Shown: positions 27,786-36,379, counted from the stretch's first letter. The stretch: 64,000 nt of DNA from Methylophilus rhizosphaerae (GCF_900100975.1 NZ_FNFX01000001.1:685820-749819), one strand, 5' to 3'. The notes: generated from the sequence alone by a model not told the origin. Translations and numbers: made by a program.

Positions 27786-27815
27786 TAAAAAGCCACTTGT
27801 ATGAAAAGTGGCTTT
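27786..27815 (-). terminator. Terminator of the second LRR gene
   Basis: AAAAGCCACTT and AAGTGGCTTT stem. Confidence 0.85.
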
Positions 27816-27833
27816 GATTCATTGAATATAAAA

Positions 27834-28424
27834 TTAGAGTTTCATTTTACGTTTTTGTTGAACACTCTCATTATGGCTTGGTATATTCGATTGTAATCTT
27901 TCATACATTTTCTCAGATTTCACATACTGAAGTAGTTCTAGTGGGTCTACTTCATAATATTTATTATCTTTAAAATTTTGAAGCATATGTTTCTCTATTG
28001 GATCATTGAGATCAACATTATTTAGAACAACTAAGAATTTATACCCATCACCAATACTTTCAGGAATATGGTCTAAACTCTTCAAATGATTATTCATGCA
28101 ATCAAAATGACCTCCAACTCTCTTTGGACAATGTTCTAATGATGTCAATTGATTATAAGAACAATTGAAATTCCCTCCCACTTCACTAGGGCAACCTTTC
28201 AAAGAAGTTAGATCATTACCTTTAATATAAAAATCACCGCTTACCTTTCCAAACTGAATTGGTATTTTTCCTATATGTTTGTAATTTATTGTTACATCAC
28301 CATCTACATCAACGGTTAAATCATCATTGATTGTGCAACCTTTAAACTCTATATAATTTTGCACCCAGTTATTTACTTCATCTCTCGTTTCCAATTTTTC
28401 CTTATGTAAAAAATCGTAGCTCAT
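27834..28424 (-). CDS. Comb-like leucine-rich-repeat protein with basic tail
   Basis: 196 residues. It has the same cap as its neighbour (TINDDLTVDVDGDVTI) and three to four 21-residue repeats (GGNFNCSYNQLTSLEHCP). The C terminus reads ERLQSNIP ... VQQKRKMKL, the shared tail. RBS AGGAG. Promoter TTGCTA/TATAGT at 28,450-28,477. It is a paralogue of the genes at 25,948, 35,499 and 58,208. Confidence 0.75.
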   Translation of the reverse strand: MSYDFLHKEKLETRDEVNNWVQNYIEFKGCTINDDLTVDVDGDVTINYKHIGKIPIQFGKVSGDFYIKGNDLTSLKGCPSEVGGNFNCSYNQLTSLEHCPKRVGGHFDCMNNHLKSLDHIPESIGDGYKFLVVLNNVDLNDPIEKHMLQNFKDNKYYEVDPLELLQYVKSEKMYERLQSNIPSHNESVQQKRKMKL

Positions 28425-28485
28425 ATTATTCTCCTATAGATATCAATTAACTATAAGATAATAATTTCTAATAGCAATACATTCA

Positions 28486-28785
28486 TTAAGCTTGTTTTTG
28501 AAAGCCTTTCAATTCCACAAAAATATAATTAATTGTCATCCATGCTAAAAATTCTGTAACACCTGAACCTTCATGTTGTGGGTTCTTCATGTTATCTAAC
28601 ATTTTAAATTGAGATATTAGTGATAATGATTCCTCACTTAATTGAAATTCACTTGTAAGCTTTCTTAACAACTTCATCATTATGGAATAATCTTCTTTAT
28701 CCAAATTTCTAAACATTGGCTGTCTTATAGTAAACATATTCAATTTTGTTCTAAATTGTTCTTCATAAAATTTTAAATCATTCAT
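28486..28785 (-). CDS. Small unknown helical protein
   Basis: 99 residues from ATG 28,785 (AAGGA seven bases upstream; the ATG at 28,791 is too close to it). Helical, no recognised domain. No terminator separates it from the LRR gene below. Confidence 0.6.
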   Translation of the reverse strand: MNDLKFYEEQFRTKLNMFTIRQPMFRNLDKEDYSIMMKLLRKLTSEFQLSEESLSLISQFKMLDNMKNPQHEGSGVTEFLAWMTINYIFVELKGFQKQA

Positions 28786-28814
28786 ATTCATTCCTTTATG
28801 TTAGTTATCAATTC

Positions 28815-28842
28815 AATATAAGAAATAGAAATCAAATGTAAA
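28815..28842 (-). promoter_or_regulatory. Element-wide promoter copy (class A)
   Basis: TTTACA, exactly 16 bp, TATATT, inside GCTATTTACATTTGA. It drives the 28,785 gene. Confidence 0.75.
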
Positions 28843-28852
28843 TAGCAGACAT

Positions 28853-28878
28853 AAAAAAACCACCCATAAAAGAGTGGT
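28853..28878 (-). terminator. Terminator of the YadA-like gene
   Basis: ACCAC/GTGGT stem, T7 on the minus strand. Confidence 0.75.
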
Positions 28879-28900
28879 ATATTTGATAAAACTTATTCAC

Positions 28901-30049
28901 TTAAAAGGCGAACATTACCCCGATCCTGGCAACTGGATTACTTCCAGCTATAGCAATGCCACCAGTGATTGCAAAGTTTGGTCTTATAGAGCTTGTAAAT
29001 GATGCCCCCATAGCTACTTCACCGTTATAAGTAGCTCCATTCACTGCTACTGTTGTTCTACCCTCAATCCAAGGGGCTGATTGCATAGATGCCACTGCTG
29101 CAATACCTTGAGATAGTTTTCTTTCAACTTTGCCAATGCGGTGTTCTAAGCTACCGATACGATTATAAGCTTCATCAATGTCTCTTCTTATTTGAGTATC
29201 GTCATAAGCTGGGCCACCAGAAACACTTGCAAGACCTTGTTGTAATTGTTTCAAATTAACTGCATCGTATTGATCAAACGCATCAGCTACATTGCTAATT
29301 GTTTTATTGCCTACATTCACTGTGTTGTCTCTAGTGTTGTTAATGTTATTACCTAAAACAACTGCATTGTTTCCTGAGTTTGTTGAGCTATTACCAATCA
29401 CTGCTGAATTTTGCCCTGTATTTGTTATATAAGAACCAAATAAGTTGTTTTGACCAGATCCCGTATCACCAGATACACCATTAGTAATTTTATTACCTAC
29501 TAGATTTGAATCAGGCAAATAGTTAATGCTTTCGTTACTAAACATGTTGACACTGGAAGCATTATTAAAGTTATAGCTACCAAGCTGATTACTGTTCTCT
29601 CCAGAGTTATCATTACCATTACCTCTTTGGCTAGAATCATTTCCTGAGTTCACATTATCATTACCTTCTTGTATACCACCATAGAAACTTGTATCTCGGT
29701 TGTTTCCTCCCACTTGAATACCATTATCACTATTAGTGTAATTGCCATTACCTAATTGGGTCATGTTTAATAAACCAAAATTTGAACCGTTAGGAACAAA
29801 CATCATGGTATTACGATTACCATTTACTAATACATTTTGAGCATTTTCAACGGAATTACTGCCACCGTTAATTTTCCCATCCAATGAATCATTAATAACA
29901 TTTCTTTCACCATCAATGACAAACTGGTCACTGTTATTGATAGCTGTTGTGCTTGAATCGTTATATATCTGATTTGCTGCATGCACATTAAATGAACTAG
30001 CTAATGCAAATGCCATCACACTTACTTTAAATCCTATACCTAATTTCAT
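28901..30049 (-). CDS. Short YadA-like trimeric autotransporter adhesin
   Basis: 382 residues from ATG 30,049, which has AGGAG seven bases upstream and opens with the signal peptide MKLGIGFKVSVMAFALASSF. The head (about 50-260) is built of Asn/Gly-rich beta-roll repeats such as NSGNNAVVLGNNINN. A neck (AVNLKQLQ), a short coiled-coil stalk and a C-terminal YadA anchor follow (about 300-382), ending in RIGVMFAF, a proper outer-membrane terminus. It would be a surface trimer, perhaps a mating-pair adhesin. Confidence 0.85.
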   Translation of the reverse strand: MKLGIGFKVSVMAFALASSFNVHAANQIYNDSSTTAINNSDQFVIDGERNVINDSLDGKINGGSNSVENAQNVLVNGNRNTMMFVPNGSNFGLLNMTQLGNGNYTNSDNGIQVGGNNRDTSFYGGIQEGNDNVNSGNDSSQRGNGNDNSGENSNQLGSYNFNNASSVNMFSNESINYLPDSNLVGNKITNGVSGDTGSGQNNLFGSYITNTGQNSAVIGNSSTNSGNNAVVLGNNINNTRDNTVNVGNKTISNVADAFDQYDAVNLKQLQQGLASVSGGPAYDDTQIRRDIDEAYNRIGSLEHRIGKVERKLSQGIAAVASMQSAPWIEGRTTVAVNGATYNGEVAMGASFTSSIRPNFAITGGIAIAGSNPVARIGVMFAF

Positions 30050-30081
30050 AATTGTTTCTCCTATAATTATTATGTAAATTA

Positions 30082-30109
30082 AATATAAGAAATAAGAATC
30101 AAATGTAAA
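30082..30109 (-). promoter_or_regulatory. Class A promoter of the YadA-like gene
   Basis: TTTACA-16-TATATT within GCTATTTACATTTGA. Confidence 0.75.
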
Positions 30110-30126
30110 TAGCAATTGATAAATAT

Positions 30127-31101
30127 TTATTTCTGATGTTCTCTCCAATTCTTTAATCTTTTGTATTTAGCTATGATTTGTTCATTAGTTATTTTTCCCT
30201 CATAACTTAATCTTTCAAGTTTCTTATTAAATTCAACTGAATCTCTATAATCACTAAACAAATAGATATCTACATTTTCAAATAAATACAAAATCATTTC
30301 ATCATTTAGTCTTAAGAATGAAACATCATCTGTCATTAATAATGAATTCGGTTGAATCTTTCTTGCACTATCAATCACTGATTTATTGAATAAAACGGGA
30401 ATAGGTCCTAATTTTTCAAATACTCCATAGTTCAACATAAGCATGTCATAGTTGTTATTTTTAAATGACTGCATGTTCTTTTGAATCTCTTCAATAGTGC
30501 TGTAATCAACACTATTTTCTTTAAATCCATGCTTGTAGTTTTGGCTATAGCGATAATCGTAAATATCCATACTTCTTGAATTTTTAGAATAGCCAGGGAA
30601 ATGTTTCCAAGTAGGTGTTATAGCTTGGGTTCTCATTTCATTAGCAAATATGCTTGCATACTCATTCACCTCAAAAGGATTTTTTGAATAGGCTCTTGTA
30701 TTGTCATTATCTTTATAGTCAGTATCAGCTATAGGGGCTAAATTCATATTGATACAAGTTGAAGCTAATTCCCTTGATGCATAAGTCATAGTCCATCTGA
30801 ATCTTTTTGAACCTAACCCTCTAGCGAATATTGGAGCCGGTGGTAAGTATTTAAGATTTCTAATTCTTACAACATCACCCCCCTCTTGATCAACCATCTG
30901 GAATTGGTCAGGATTTGATTTTCTAAGCTTGCATAGGTAATCAAGTGGCAATGTTTTAAAGCTGCCCTCAAAGTAGATAATTCCAAAGTAATTTTGTGTA
31001 TTGCCTTGAGTTGTCCAAGGCGAGATCATGAACTTATCAAATGTTCCTGCATTAGCTATATTCACTACCAGCAAGGCAATTAAACTTAGTAGTTTTTTCA
31101 T
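30127..31101 (-). CDS. Exported glycoside hydrolase family 3-like (NagZ-like) protein
   Basis: 324 residues with a signal peptide (LIALLVVNIANAG). It follows the NagZ plan: DQEGGDVVRIRN, an APIADTDY strand, KHFPGYSKNSRS and the nucleophile region MTDDVS. NagZ proteins cleave N-acetylglucosaminyl bonds in peptidoglycan fragments. The usual GHG-x-DSH dyad region here reads GYSKNSRSMD, so the catalytic His is not seen and activity is uncertain. It overlaps the upstream protease-like gene by 4 bases. Export suggests action on the cell wall, perhaps for mating-channel insertion. Confidence 0.8.
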   Translation of the reverse strand: MKKLLSLIALLVVNIANAGTFDKFMISPWTTQGNTQNYFGIIYFEGSFKTLPLDYLCKLRKSNPDQFQMVDQEGGDVVRIRNLKYLPPAPIFARGLGSKRFRWTMTYASRELASTCINMNLAPIADTDYKDNDNTRAYSKNPFEVNEYASIFANEMRTQAITPTWKHFPGYSKNSRSMDIYDYRYSQNYKHGFKENSVDYSTIEEIQKNMQSFKNNNYDMLMLNYGVFEKLGPIPVLFNKSVIDSARKIQPNSLLMTDDVSFLRLNDEMILYLFENVDIYLFSDYRDSVEFNKKLERLSYEGKITNEQIIAKYKRLKNWREHQK

Positions 31102-31850
31102 ACCTTCCCCTTTCCAATAGCTTTGTGAAATGCCACTTGATAGGCTCCTTTTTCATTGATTAATGAAAAGAGCTTTCTTTGTTTGAATGTGTAATCTTCT
31201 ACAACCATTAAGCTTTCATCGGTCATAAATGAATCGGTCGGGAAATGCAAAAGCAAAGCATCAACACCCATTTTTGAAATCTGCTTAGAAAAGCTAGGTT
31301 TAGAAATTCCATAGGATTTATAGAACTTATCAGCCGTTGTCTTCATGTATTGGTTGGCAATAAACACCTGATTTGAAATTTTTATAGCCAATACAACATG
31401 AGCTTGGCCGGTGTCTGGTTCGGTTAAAGAGTCATGCACCATGAAAAGCATGTCTTCCACTGGAAACCCTGCATCTTTAAGTAGTAGATACTTGATTACT
31501 GCATAGTCTTTACAAACGATTCCACCTCGTTTGAAAGCTATATAAGGGCTCATATATGAACCATCAGTGTTATCAGTGTATGGAATTTGATTGATAAGCA
31601 AGTTAGCCACTGCTACTTGGTTATAGGCTCCTAATTCATTTCTTACCAATTCAACTAATTTATCCCATCCCTCTGGTTTCTTTTGTTGATGATTAATCAA
31701 TGCTTGATTGAATTTATCAATACGAAAATCATTTCTTGAATCAACTATATATTTTGAGTCAAAGAATTCAGTGTTCATATTCTTCACTTCAATATCTTTT
31801 GCTAACAATTGAAGTGGCATTGCCATTAATAATAAAAGTAAATATTTCAT
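31098..31850 (-). CDS. Exported transglutaminase-like cysteine protease (BTLCP/DUF920 type)
   Basis: 250 residues from ATG 31,850 (GAGG eight bases upstream; a TTG six bases earlier is less likely). The signal peptide ends near LQLLAKD. Seen: VANLLINQIPYTDN, the catalytic Cys in GGIVCKDYAVIKYLLLKDAG, the His in GQAHVVLAI, and FIANQY following. This matches the LapG-like transglutaminase-fold proteases, which cut surface adhesins. It lies in an operon with the NagZ-like gene and next to a YadA-like adhesin, so the adhesin is a candidate substrate. Confidence 0.8.
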   Translation of the reverse strand: MKYLLLLLMAMPLQLLAKDIEVKNMNTEFFDSKYIVDSRNDFRIDKFNQALINHQQKKPEGWDKLVELVRNELGAYNQVAVANLLINQIPYTDNTDGSYMSPYIAFKRGGIVCKDYAVIKYLLLKDAGFPVEDMLFMVHDSLTEPDTGQAHVVLAIKISNQVFIANQYMKTTADKFYKSYGISKPSFSKQISKMGVDALLLHFPTDSFMTDESLMVVEDYTFKQRKLFSLINEKGAYQVAFHKAIGKGKV

Positions 31851-31873
31851 ATACAAATCCTCGTTATAGATTT

Positions 31874-31901
31874 GTTATAAGAAATAGAACTCAAATGTAA
31901 A
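31874..31901 (-). promoter_or_regulatory. Class A promoter of the protease/NagZ-like operon
   Basis: TTTACA-16-TATAAC within GCTATTTACATTTGA. Confidence 0.75.
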
Positions 31902-31962
31902 TAGCAAAATTTGATTTTTATTTTTTATTTGCTATAAATATTCCATTAATAAGGATAAATAT

Positions 31963-33141
31963 ATGGCATATAAGAAAAAGGAAACTGAACCAAGAGACTA
32001 CAGACAAGAATTAACTGATAAAACAATAATTAAAATTGAAGGGATGATTACTCAAATGGATGATAATCCTAATCTGAAATGGGTTAAATCTTGGTTTACA
32101 TGTGATGCTAGACCAAAGAACCCTTTCACTGGAACAATCTACAAAGGTATTAATCTTATTTCATTGATGGGTGAGGATTTTAATGACAATCGTTTTTATA
32201 CATATAACAACATTGCCGATATGGAAAAACAAAGGGCAAAGAATATATTTGATACAAATACTTTAAATGCTCAATTAGAATCAAAGAAAATCACTCATGC
32301 TGAATATGATGTAAGAATTGATGTTATTAATAAATCATTCAAAGAATTGGAAGATAAAGGATTAGAAGATAGAACAAAACCTTTATTCATCATGAAAGGC
32401 TCTAAATCAAATCCAGTGTTTAAAGCTATGCAAGTGCCTATTTCAAGAAAAGATGATAATGAACAATCTGAAGACCAAATTAATGAAGCTCCTGAAATGA
32501 TTTGGAAGCAAGTATTCTCTGGTAATGTTTTCAATGCCACTCAAATTAGTAATATCAAACCAATTCAAATTGAGAAGCTTAATTTCATTCCATTGGAAGA
32601 GGCTGAAATTCATTTGAAAGCTATGATTGAAAAAACCAACTTGGGATATAAAGAAGTTGATCAAACAAGAGCTTTTTATTCAGTTAAAGACCATGCTATA
32701 ACCATGCCATTGAGAGAAAACTTCAAGGATGAAAACTCTTTCTATGGTGTATTACTTCATGAGATTGGTCATTCAACGGGTAAACATTTTAATCGTGATA
32801 TGTCTGGTGGTTATGGTTCTAAGTCTTATGCAAAAGAAGAATTAGTGGCTGAAATTAGCAGTGTGATCATGAGTGCAGATTTAGGAATACCTTACGACTC
32901 AAGCCAACATGAAAATCATGTGGCATATCTTAAATCATGGGTAAGTGCTCTTAAGGATGATAAAAACTTCATATTCCAGGCAGCAAGTAAAGCTGAACAG
33001 TCTGTGAGTTATCAACATGAGATTAGACATACTTTCAAACAAGAATTGACTCTAAAGAATGAGCATAGGAACGATTTAAAACAAGACATGAAGGCTACCC
33101 CCTTACCTGAGAAGATTAAATCGCTCTCAATGAGTAGGTAA
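31963..33141 (+). CDS. ardC: ArdC-like antirestriction protein
   Basis: 392 residues. The N-terminal ArdC single-strand-DNA-binding domain (WVKSWFTCDARPKNPFTG ... YKGINLISLM) is followed by a zincin-like metallopeptidase domain with LLHEIGHSTG (HExxH; Zn-binding) and a downstream YAKEELVAEISS. ArdC proteins protect incoming DNA, and that of plasmid pSa was reported to move into recipients. Residues about 85-190 are longer than usual. The tail is KIKSLSMSR. It is one of few plus-strand backbone genes, divergent from the protease operon. Confidence 0.9.
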   Translation: MAYKKKETEPRDYRQELTDKTIIKIEGMITQMDDNPNLKWVKSWFTCDARPKNPFTGTIYKGINLISLMGEDFNDNRFYTYNNIADMEKQRAKNIFDTNTLNAQLESKKITHAEYDVRIDVINKSFKELEDKGLEDRTKPLFIMKGSKSNPVFKAMQVPISRKDDNEQSEDQINEAPEMIWKQVFSGNVFNATQISNIKPIQIEKLNFIPLEEAEIHLKAMIEKTNLGYKEVDQTRAFYSVKDHAITMPLRENFKDENSFYGVLLHEIGHSTGKHFNRDMSGGYGSKSYAKEELVAEISSVIMSADLGIPYDSSQHENHVAYLKSWVSALKDDKNFIFQAASKAEQSVSYQHEIRHTFKQELTLKNEHRNDLKQDMKATPLPEKIKSLSMSR

Positions 33142-33145
33142 AACA

Positions 33146-33169
33146 AAAGCCCCTAATTAAAGGGGCTTT
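33146..33169. terminator. Bidirectional terminator
   Basis: AAAGCCCCT and AGGGGCTTT stem between convergent genes, with A/T runs on both sides. Confidence 0.85.
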
Positions 33170-33174
33170 ATTGA

Positions 33175-33957
33175 TTACATTGTCATGGCATGTTCTTTAG
33201 TCTTCGTTTTGGTTTTAATTTGAGTAGGTTCTGCCTTAATTTCCTTGGTATAAGTTTTCTTGATATCTTTGGCAAGTCCTTTCTCAGTAAAAGCTATGTA
33301 TCTATCGATGCCTTTATTGATTTCACCATTTTGAAAATCTTTCACTGGATCAAGGTCTAGTCTCTTTTGAACTTGAGCGAATCTATCAGGTTGCTTATAG
33401 TCTTCAAGATTAAGAAATTTAGAAGTCTCAATCAAATGCACTAAGGCACTTTCAGGGGTGTTATTGAAGTGGTTCTTAACTGCTACATAGTATTTACCTA
33501 CGGCTAATATTTCACCTTTAACAAAACCCGGTTCTTTGGCTACTTTACCAGCACTAGTTTTAACCAATTCATTGTTAGCATCCCTTTTAGCCTTTAATGG
33601 AATTCCAGTAAAAGTTATCTTTTGTGGACTTGAATCAAACTCAATAGCTGTAGTGAATACTTCCCTTTCCTGCATAAGCTCTCTATTTACATTACGAGAA
33701 CGGCTTACATCAAACATAAATTGCTTTTGTGCTTTCTCGTCCATATCAAAAACTGATGGTGTGTAAAAAATGACATTGTTTGATTTATCCAATGCATCAG
33801 GATTTGGAACATATTCACCCTTTCCATATTTGCTATAAGCATGTGTTAAATCATACTTATTAGGCATTTCTACTGAATATCTATCGTTATCAATATCAAC
33901 CCTAACAATGATTCCATCTTGTTCACTTGCTTGAATTATTCCGTTTTTATTAGCCAT
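33175..33957 (-). CDS. Unknown protein with Lys/Thr-rich tail
   Basis: 260 residues from ATG 33,957 (AAGG eight bases upstream; an upstream in-frame ATG at 34,008 adds 17 hydrophobic residues that overlap the promoter). Beta-rich N terminus, unrecognised. The last 35 residues are basic and repetitive (TQIKTKTKTKEHAMTM). No signal peptide. It is convergent with ardC. Confidence 0.65.
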   Translation of the reverse strand: MANKNGIIQASEQDGIIVRVDIDNDRYSVEMPNKYDLTHAYSKYGKGEYVPNPDALDKSNNVIFYTPSVFDMDEKAQKQFMFDVSRSRNVNRELMQEREVFTTAIEFDSSPQKITFTGIPLKAKRDANNELVKTSAGKVAKEPGFVKGEILAVGKYYVAVKNHFNNTPESALVHLIETSKFLNLEDYKQPDRFAQVQKRLDLDPVKDFQNGEINKGIDRYIAFTEKGLAKDIKKTYTKEIKAEPTQIKTKTKTKEHAMTM

Positions 33958-34020
33958 GATAATTATCCTTATATATATTTGTGTAAGGTATACATAGCAA
34001 ATATTCAATTCAAGTCAACG

Positions 34021-34311
34021 TTATAGTTTAGATATTGATTTTATTTGTGTTGAATTATTTGGAAGTTGATTATGAAGTTTGGTGTGTAGTTCGGTTAATT
34101 GTATGAAGTGGATAAGTGAATCAATTGGATTATCTTTATTGATAAATTTTTGAAGTTCTTCACTTGCGAACTGGTAAGACTTAATATTTTGAAGTAAAGC
34201 AATAAGAACAAGATAAGGGTCGTTTTGAAATGAATCATCTGCATACTCTAAATCTAAACCATTTTTTGATAATGCTTTTATAACGAATTCCTTATCTTTG
34301 AATCTATGCAT
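34021..34311 (-). CDS. Small DUF4116-like protein
   Basis: 96 residues. It opens KDKEFVIKALSKNGLDLEYA, close to DUF4116 repeats seen in the 25,948 and 41,016 proteins. It ends LHNQLPNNSTQIKSISKL, a relaxed version of the shared L-x3-LP ... KL tail. It lies 23 bp below the 34,335 gene. Confidence 0.6.
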   Translation of the reverse strand: MHRFKDKEFVIKALSKNGLDLEYADDSFQNDPYLVLIALLQNIKSYQFASEELQKFINKDNPIDSLIHFIQLTELHTKLHNQLPNNSTQIKSISKL

Positions 34312-34334
34312 ATATTTATATTACAACTAAAAAT

Positions 34335-34604
34335 TTAGTTATCCTTACATGAATCCTGATTACTCAATTTTGGAAGGTCTTCCTCATCTTCGTTTATATA
34401 GTTTGCATAATCTTCATAGTCATCTTGATTTATAAAACCTTTAGAGAGTTGCATTAATTTAATTTCATCCAAAATGTTTTCCAAAGAGTCAATCTCCAAT
34501 AAAAGTTCCAAATTTTTAATCTTTTGCTTTTCAATTTTGATTTCATATGTTCTTCTAAATTTCCATAAATCATCACAGTTTAATGTATTTAATTTCTCTT
34601 TCAT
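34335..34604 (-). CDS. Small coiled-coil protein
   Basis: 89 residues with a heptad-like coiled coil (EIKIEKQKIKNLELLLEIDSLE) and an acidic C terminus. Not recognised. Clear AAGGAG-type RBS. First gene of a unit with the 34,021 gene. Confidence 0.6.
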   Translation of the reverse strand: MKEKLNTLNCDDLWKFRRTYEIKIEKQKIKNLELLLEIDSLENILDEIKLMQLSKGFINQDDYEDYANYINEDEEDLPKLSNQDSCKDN

Positions 34605-34629
34605 TCCTTTCTCCTATAGTAATGAATTA

Positions 34630-34657
34630 ACTATAAGAAATTAAAACCTAATGTAAA
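34630..34657 (-). promoter_or_regulatory. Class A promoter
   Basis: TTTACA-16-TATAGT ahead of the 34,604 gene. Confidence 0.7.
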
Positions 34658-34667
34658 TAGAAGGCAT

Positions 34668-34695
34668 GAAAAAACCACCCATAAAAGAGTGGTTT
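34668..34695 (-). terminator. Terminator of the glycine-zipper lipoprotein gene
   Basis: AAACCAC and GTGGTTT stem. Confidence 0.8.
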
Positions 34696-34709
34696 TAAAT
34701 ATTGATAAA

Positions 34710-35387
34710 CTAGACTCTTACACATTCAATCTTTTTAGTAGAACTTACAATATATTCAACATTCACTTTCTTAACATCAATAGTGTTTGTCATAGCTACT
34801 TGAGATTTATATTCCTCAATCTCTGATTTACTTGCATAAATCTTAATTGTTGACTTGTTAGGGTCTGGTGTTTGATTAGCTACTTTAGCTGTAGCATCAA
34901 AAGCCTTTTGGAAATTACTCTTCGCAACTGGTTTAGACACTTTCTTCTTTGGCATTTCAATGATTGTTTTGTCTAATGCTTTTTTAGATGCTTCAGCTTT
35001 AGAGTTAGCTTCTTTAACTTCATTATCCTTAGATTCAATAGTTAAATCTCTTTCAACAATAACCATCTTCAAATCACTATTCTCTTTAGCCAATTCTTCT
35101 TGAATCTTCTTAGCCTCATCCAATTGTTTTTCATAGGCTGTAATTCCTGCAACGGCTCCAAGGGCTACACCACCATAAGCACAACCTTGGGCTACACCTG
35201 CACCTGTTGCATACCCGATCACGCCACCGCCTATACAGCCGATTATTGCCCCGCCCGTAGCTGATGCTGTTGTAGTGTCTTTGATACCAATTTTATTACC
35301 TACACTTTGTGAAGCACTTTGAATTGTTGAACAACCTGATAATGATGCAATTGCTAATGCTAAAATACTTAATTTTAATTTATTCAT
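34710..35387 (-). CDS. Glycine-zipper lipoprotein with coiled coil
   Basis: 225 residues. The lipobox is LSGC after a 19-residue signal. A glycine-zipper stretch (ATGGAIIGCIGGGVIGYATG) follows, then a coiled coil (about 85-140) and a Lys-rich linker. The C-terminal 60 residues contain YASKSEIEEYKSQ. Glycine-zipper lipoproteins are often outer-membrane or channel-associated. It may belong to the transfer apparatus; that is inference from context. Confidence 0.7.
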   Translation of the reverse strand: MNKLKLSILALAIASLSGCSTIQSASQSVGNKIGIKDTTTASATGGAIIGCIGGGVIGYATGAGVAQGCAYGGVALGAVAGITAYEKQLDEAKKIQEELAKENSDLKMVIVERDLTIESKDNEVKEANSKAEASKKALDKTIIEMPKKKVSKPVAKSNFQKAFDATAKVANQTPDPNKSTIKIYASKSEIEEYKSQVAMTNTIDVKKVNVEYIVSSTKKIECVRV

Positions 35388-35412
35388 ATTAATATCCTCA
35401 TGTTATTTTTTT

Positions 35413-35440
35413 ATAATATGAAATTAAAATCAAATGTAAA
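35413..35440 (-). promoter_or_regulatory. Class A promoter
   Basis: TTTACA-16-TATTAT ahead of the lipoprotein gene. Confidence 0.7.
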
Positions 35441-35451
35441 TAGTAGAACAA

Positions 35452-35480
35452 AAAAAACCACTTAATATATAAGTGGCTTT
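35452..35480 (-). terminator. Terminator of the third LRR gene
   Basis: CCACTTA/TAAGTGG stem with A7 (T7 on the minus strand). Confidence 0.8.
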
Positions 35481-35498
35481 AGAATTAATACCTATATT

Positions 35499-36011
35499 TT
35501 AAAGTTTCATTTTTCTTACTAGCTTTTGTTCTTGATTAACTTGTGGCAATTCTCTAGTTAATCTTTCACTTAATTTTATTGCATAATAGTATTGATGGAT
35601 TTGATTTACATCCATGTCATAAAGTTGTTCATTCTCTAATTGATTATTTAGACAATGGAAATCTCCATTAACTCTCAATGGTGAATGTTCTAATGAAGTC
35701 AATTGATTATAATCACACTCAAAATCTCCATTTATATATTTTGGTGAATGTTCTAATGAAGTTAGTTTATTATTATGACATGCAAAATATCCATCAACTT
35801 CATAAGGACAACCTTTCAATGAAGTTAATTGATTATTTGCACAATCAAAAAATCCCTCTACCTTACCAAACTGAACTGGTAATTCCTTTAACCAACATCT
35901 TTCCAAATCAACATTATTATTCACATCAACGGTTAAATCTTCATTGATTGTGAAATTCTTTATTTTCATTTCATCAAGCCAGTATTCAATTTCATTTTTA
36001 TACTTAAACAT
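35499..36011 (-). CDS. Comb-like leucine-rich-repeat protein with basic tail
   Basis: 170 residues. Cap (FTINEDLTVDVNNNVDL), then four 21-residue repeats (GYFACHNNKLTSLEHSP). It ends ERLTRELPQ ... KLVRKMKL, the shared tail. Its start overlaps the end of the 36,004 gene by 8 bases, so the two are co-translated. Confidence 0.75.
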   Translation of the reverse strand: MFKYKNEIEYWLDEMKIKNFTINEDLTVDVNNNVDLERCWLKELPVQFGKVEGFFDCANNQLTSLKGCPYEVDGYFACHNNKLTSLEHSPKYINGDFECDYNQLTSLEHSPLRVNGDFHCLNNQLENEQLYDMDVNQIHQYYYAIKLSERLTRELPQVNQEQKLVRKMKL

Positions 36012-36267
36012 GTTTATTACCCTTATAAGCTAGAAATTCTGCTGGCAGACCACCTCTTGAATCCTCTATATACACTCCTGTAATTTTCTCCATATTTAAA
36101 ACATCTGGAATATCACATACTGGCTTTAAGATTATATTGAATTCCTCTTTCAATTCTGACAAATATTTAAAATCAGTATCAGAATAATTAGAAGGGTCTA
36201 TTACAAGAGTTTTTTTCCCATTCTTCTTAAAGTATTTCAAAAACAAGTTATTTAAAATTTTTCTCAT
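36004..36267 (-). CDS. Small unknown alpha/beta protein
   Basis: 87 residues from ATG 36,267, nine bases after GAGG; in-frame ATGs at 36,273 and 36,282 are too close to or overlap the RBS. It reads KTLVIDPSNYSDTDFKYL then ITGVYIEDSRGGLPAEFLAYKG, an alternating strand/helix pattern. The basic N terminus (LKYFKKNGKK) is notable. Unrecognised; coupled to the LRR gene. Confidence 0.6.
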   Translation of the reverse strand: MRKILNNLFLKYFKKNGKKTLVIDPSNYSDTDFKYLSELKEEFNIILKPVCDIPDVLNMEKITGVYIEDSRGGLPAEFLAYKGNKHV

Positions 36268-36294
36268 ATTCATTATCCTCATAGTTGTCTAATA

Positions 36295-36322
36295 AATATA
36301 AGAAATTAAATTCAATTGTAAA
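36295..36322 (-). promoter_or_regulatory. Class A promoter
   Basis: TTTACA-16-TATATT ahead of the 36,267 gene. Confidence 0.7.
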
Positions 36323-36331
36323 TAGCAGATA

Positions 36332-36362
36332 TAAAAAAACCCTACCAATTAATGATAGGGTT
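36332..36362 (-). terminator. Terminator of the first VirD4-class ATPase operon
   Basis: AACCCTA and TAGGGTT stem, T7 on the minus strand. Confidence 0.8.
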
Positions 36363-36379
36363 CTATTGATTAAGAAATA

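Noticed and set aside
25948-28424. LRR repeats as a transposon or microsatellite
   Set aside because: Periodicity is 63 bp in frame and follows protein structure; no transposase or terminal repeats.
35678-35947. Plus-strand ORF across the 35,499 LRR gene
   Set aside because: It is the antisense reading of the repeat array; no RBS and the minus-strand frame is clearly the coding one.
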